In this document: positions 20,070 through 20,583 of the stretch, piece after piece
Position numbering within the stretch: position 1 is the first letter of the stretch
How the letters are laid out: every line of letters starts with the position of its first letter
Assembly (NCBI GenBank): GCA_964385195.1
Contig: CAYLOC010000034.1
Span: 1-20,583 of the forward strand
Length of the DNA stretch: 20,583 bases
Origin: CAYLOC01 sp964385195
GTDB lineage: Bacteria; Actinomycetota; Actinomycetes; Propionibacteriales; Nocardioidaceae
Direction: 5' to 3'
Made by a program: the position numbers and the translations under genes
Notes under the pieces: generated by a model
Told to the model about the DNA's origin: nothing
The model's database searches: none
What the model saw: the letters and a program-made list of their open reading frames with translations, nothing else

Positions 20070-20583
20070 CGCACGTCCGCGAGCAGGTGTGGTGGGTTGT
20101 GCATATAGGTGATCGACGGGGAGCCACCCACCGTCTCCGAGGCCATCTCCAACGCGTCGGCGAGCGTGGACGCGCTGCGGAACCCCATCCGCCGTACCGC
20201 TCCTCGGTCCGCGCCGACCCAGATCACGTCGCCGACATGGTCCATCGCGTGCGCAGCCCAGTACCACATGTAGAACGGGTGGACGCCGTGGTAGGCGTGC
20301 GAGGTGCGGTAGAGGTGGATGTACCACGGGTCGGTCGCGTACTGCTGCTCGTACTTGGCCTCGATCACCGCCGGGTCGGTGGACTCGGCGAGCACCTCCT
20401 CGTAGAAGTCCACGTAGGAGGGGTGGTGCAGCTGGTTGAACTCCGGCTTCACCGGGTGGTACAGGATCACCGCACCGCCCCGGCGTACCAGCGGCTGGCC
20501 GCGGTAGGAGTTGAAGTAGTAGCCCAGCCCCATGCAGGTGGCCAGGACCGGGTTCATCACCGAGTCGACGTTGTACGGGCACA
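20066..20583 (-). CDS. LarA-like (DUF2088) protein, C-terminal part; 5' end off right edge
   Basis: 171 C-terminal residues of an open frame that continues past the right edge. Segments such as CPYNVDSVMNPVLA, GLGYYFNSYRGQPLVRRGG, HHPSYVDFYEEVL and YHGVHPFYMWYW resemble the C-terminal domain of DUF2088 proteins related to the nickel-pincer lactate racemase LarA. The catalytic histidines and the lysine that binds the cofactor in LarA lie in the N-terminal domain, outside the window, so racemase activity cannot be judged. Many actinobacterial DUF2088 proteins are of unknown substrate. It is translationally coupled to the acyltransferase by a 4-base overlap. The identification is from memory of the family pattern and is moderate in certainty; that the frame is coding is firm. 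Confidence 0.62.
   Translation of the reverse strand, partial: CPYNVDSVMNPVLATCMGLGYYFNSYRGQPLVRRGGAVILYHPVKPEFNQLHHPSYVDFYEEVLAESTDPAVIEAKYEQQYATDPWYIHLYRTSHAYHGVHPFYMWYWAAHAMDHVGDVIWVGADRGAVRRMGFRSASTLADALEMASETVGGSPSITYMHNPPHLLADVR

Overview
The window is a GC-rich chromosomal stretch from an actinobacterium (Actinomycetota). The evidence is the codon bias toward G/C third positions, the order folC–DUF4233–ndk–mreBCD–mrdA–rodA–TIGR03960–TIGR03936–rne, and the Arg/Lys-rich N-terminal extension on the RNase E/G protein. A Propionibacteriales/Nocardioidaceae-like origin is my best guess, but the sequence does not prove it. Two 100-N runs (1174-1273 and 4916-5015) are assembly gaps, so all coordinates are scaffold coordinates.

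Layout from left to right. (1) On the minus strand are RNase E/G (C-terminus off the left edge, gap inside) and, upstream of it, the TIGR03936/DUF2344 protein. (2) A plus-strand island at 2784-4812 holds a Pro/Gly/Tyr-rich membrane protein, a CynX/NimT-type MFS transporter and a 45-residue membrane microprotein. It is followed by an inverted-repeat sequence that runs into the second gap. (3) A long minus-strand cell-elongation block reads mreB, mreC, mreD, mrdA (PBP2), rodA and then the TIGR03960 radical SAM protein. Its genes are overlapping or closely spaced. (4) Upstream, also on the minus strand, is the run gntR (YtrA-like), DUF1648, folC, DUF4233 and ndk. A 23-bp perfect hairpin separates it from mreB. 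(5) valS lies divergently on the plus strand and encodes a ValRS of the archaeal/rickettsial type. (6) Convergent with valS is a minus-strand pair: a LarA-like (DUF2088) gene cut by the right edge, translationally coupled to a PlsC-family acyltransferase.

Functionally, the centre is the Rod complex. MreB filaments, MreC/MreD, the SEDS glycosyltransferase RodA and the transpeptidase PBP2 together build the lateral cell wall. Around it are housekeeping genes for folate polyglutamylation (folC), nucleotide balance (ndk), valine charging (valS), RNA decay (rne) and phospholipid acylation.

I did not find a clearly new multi-gene system. The strongest non-gene signal is regulatory. At least seven, probably eight, start codons are preceded at 6-9 nt by a TANNNT hexamer, the geometry of leaderless transcripts. 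In two cases (ndk and folC) the hexamer begins with the TAG stop codon of the preceding gene. Other notable points are an 11-bp bulged hairpin touching the rne Shine-Dalgarno, a low-complexity acidic linker inside the RNase E core, a ValRS with HFGS in place of the HIGH signature, and a plus-strand island that separates two gene families usually found together.
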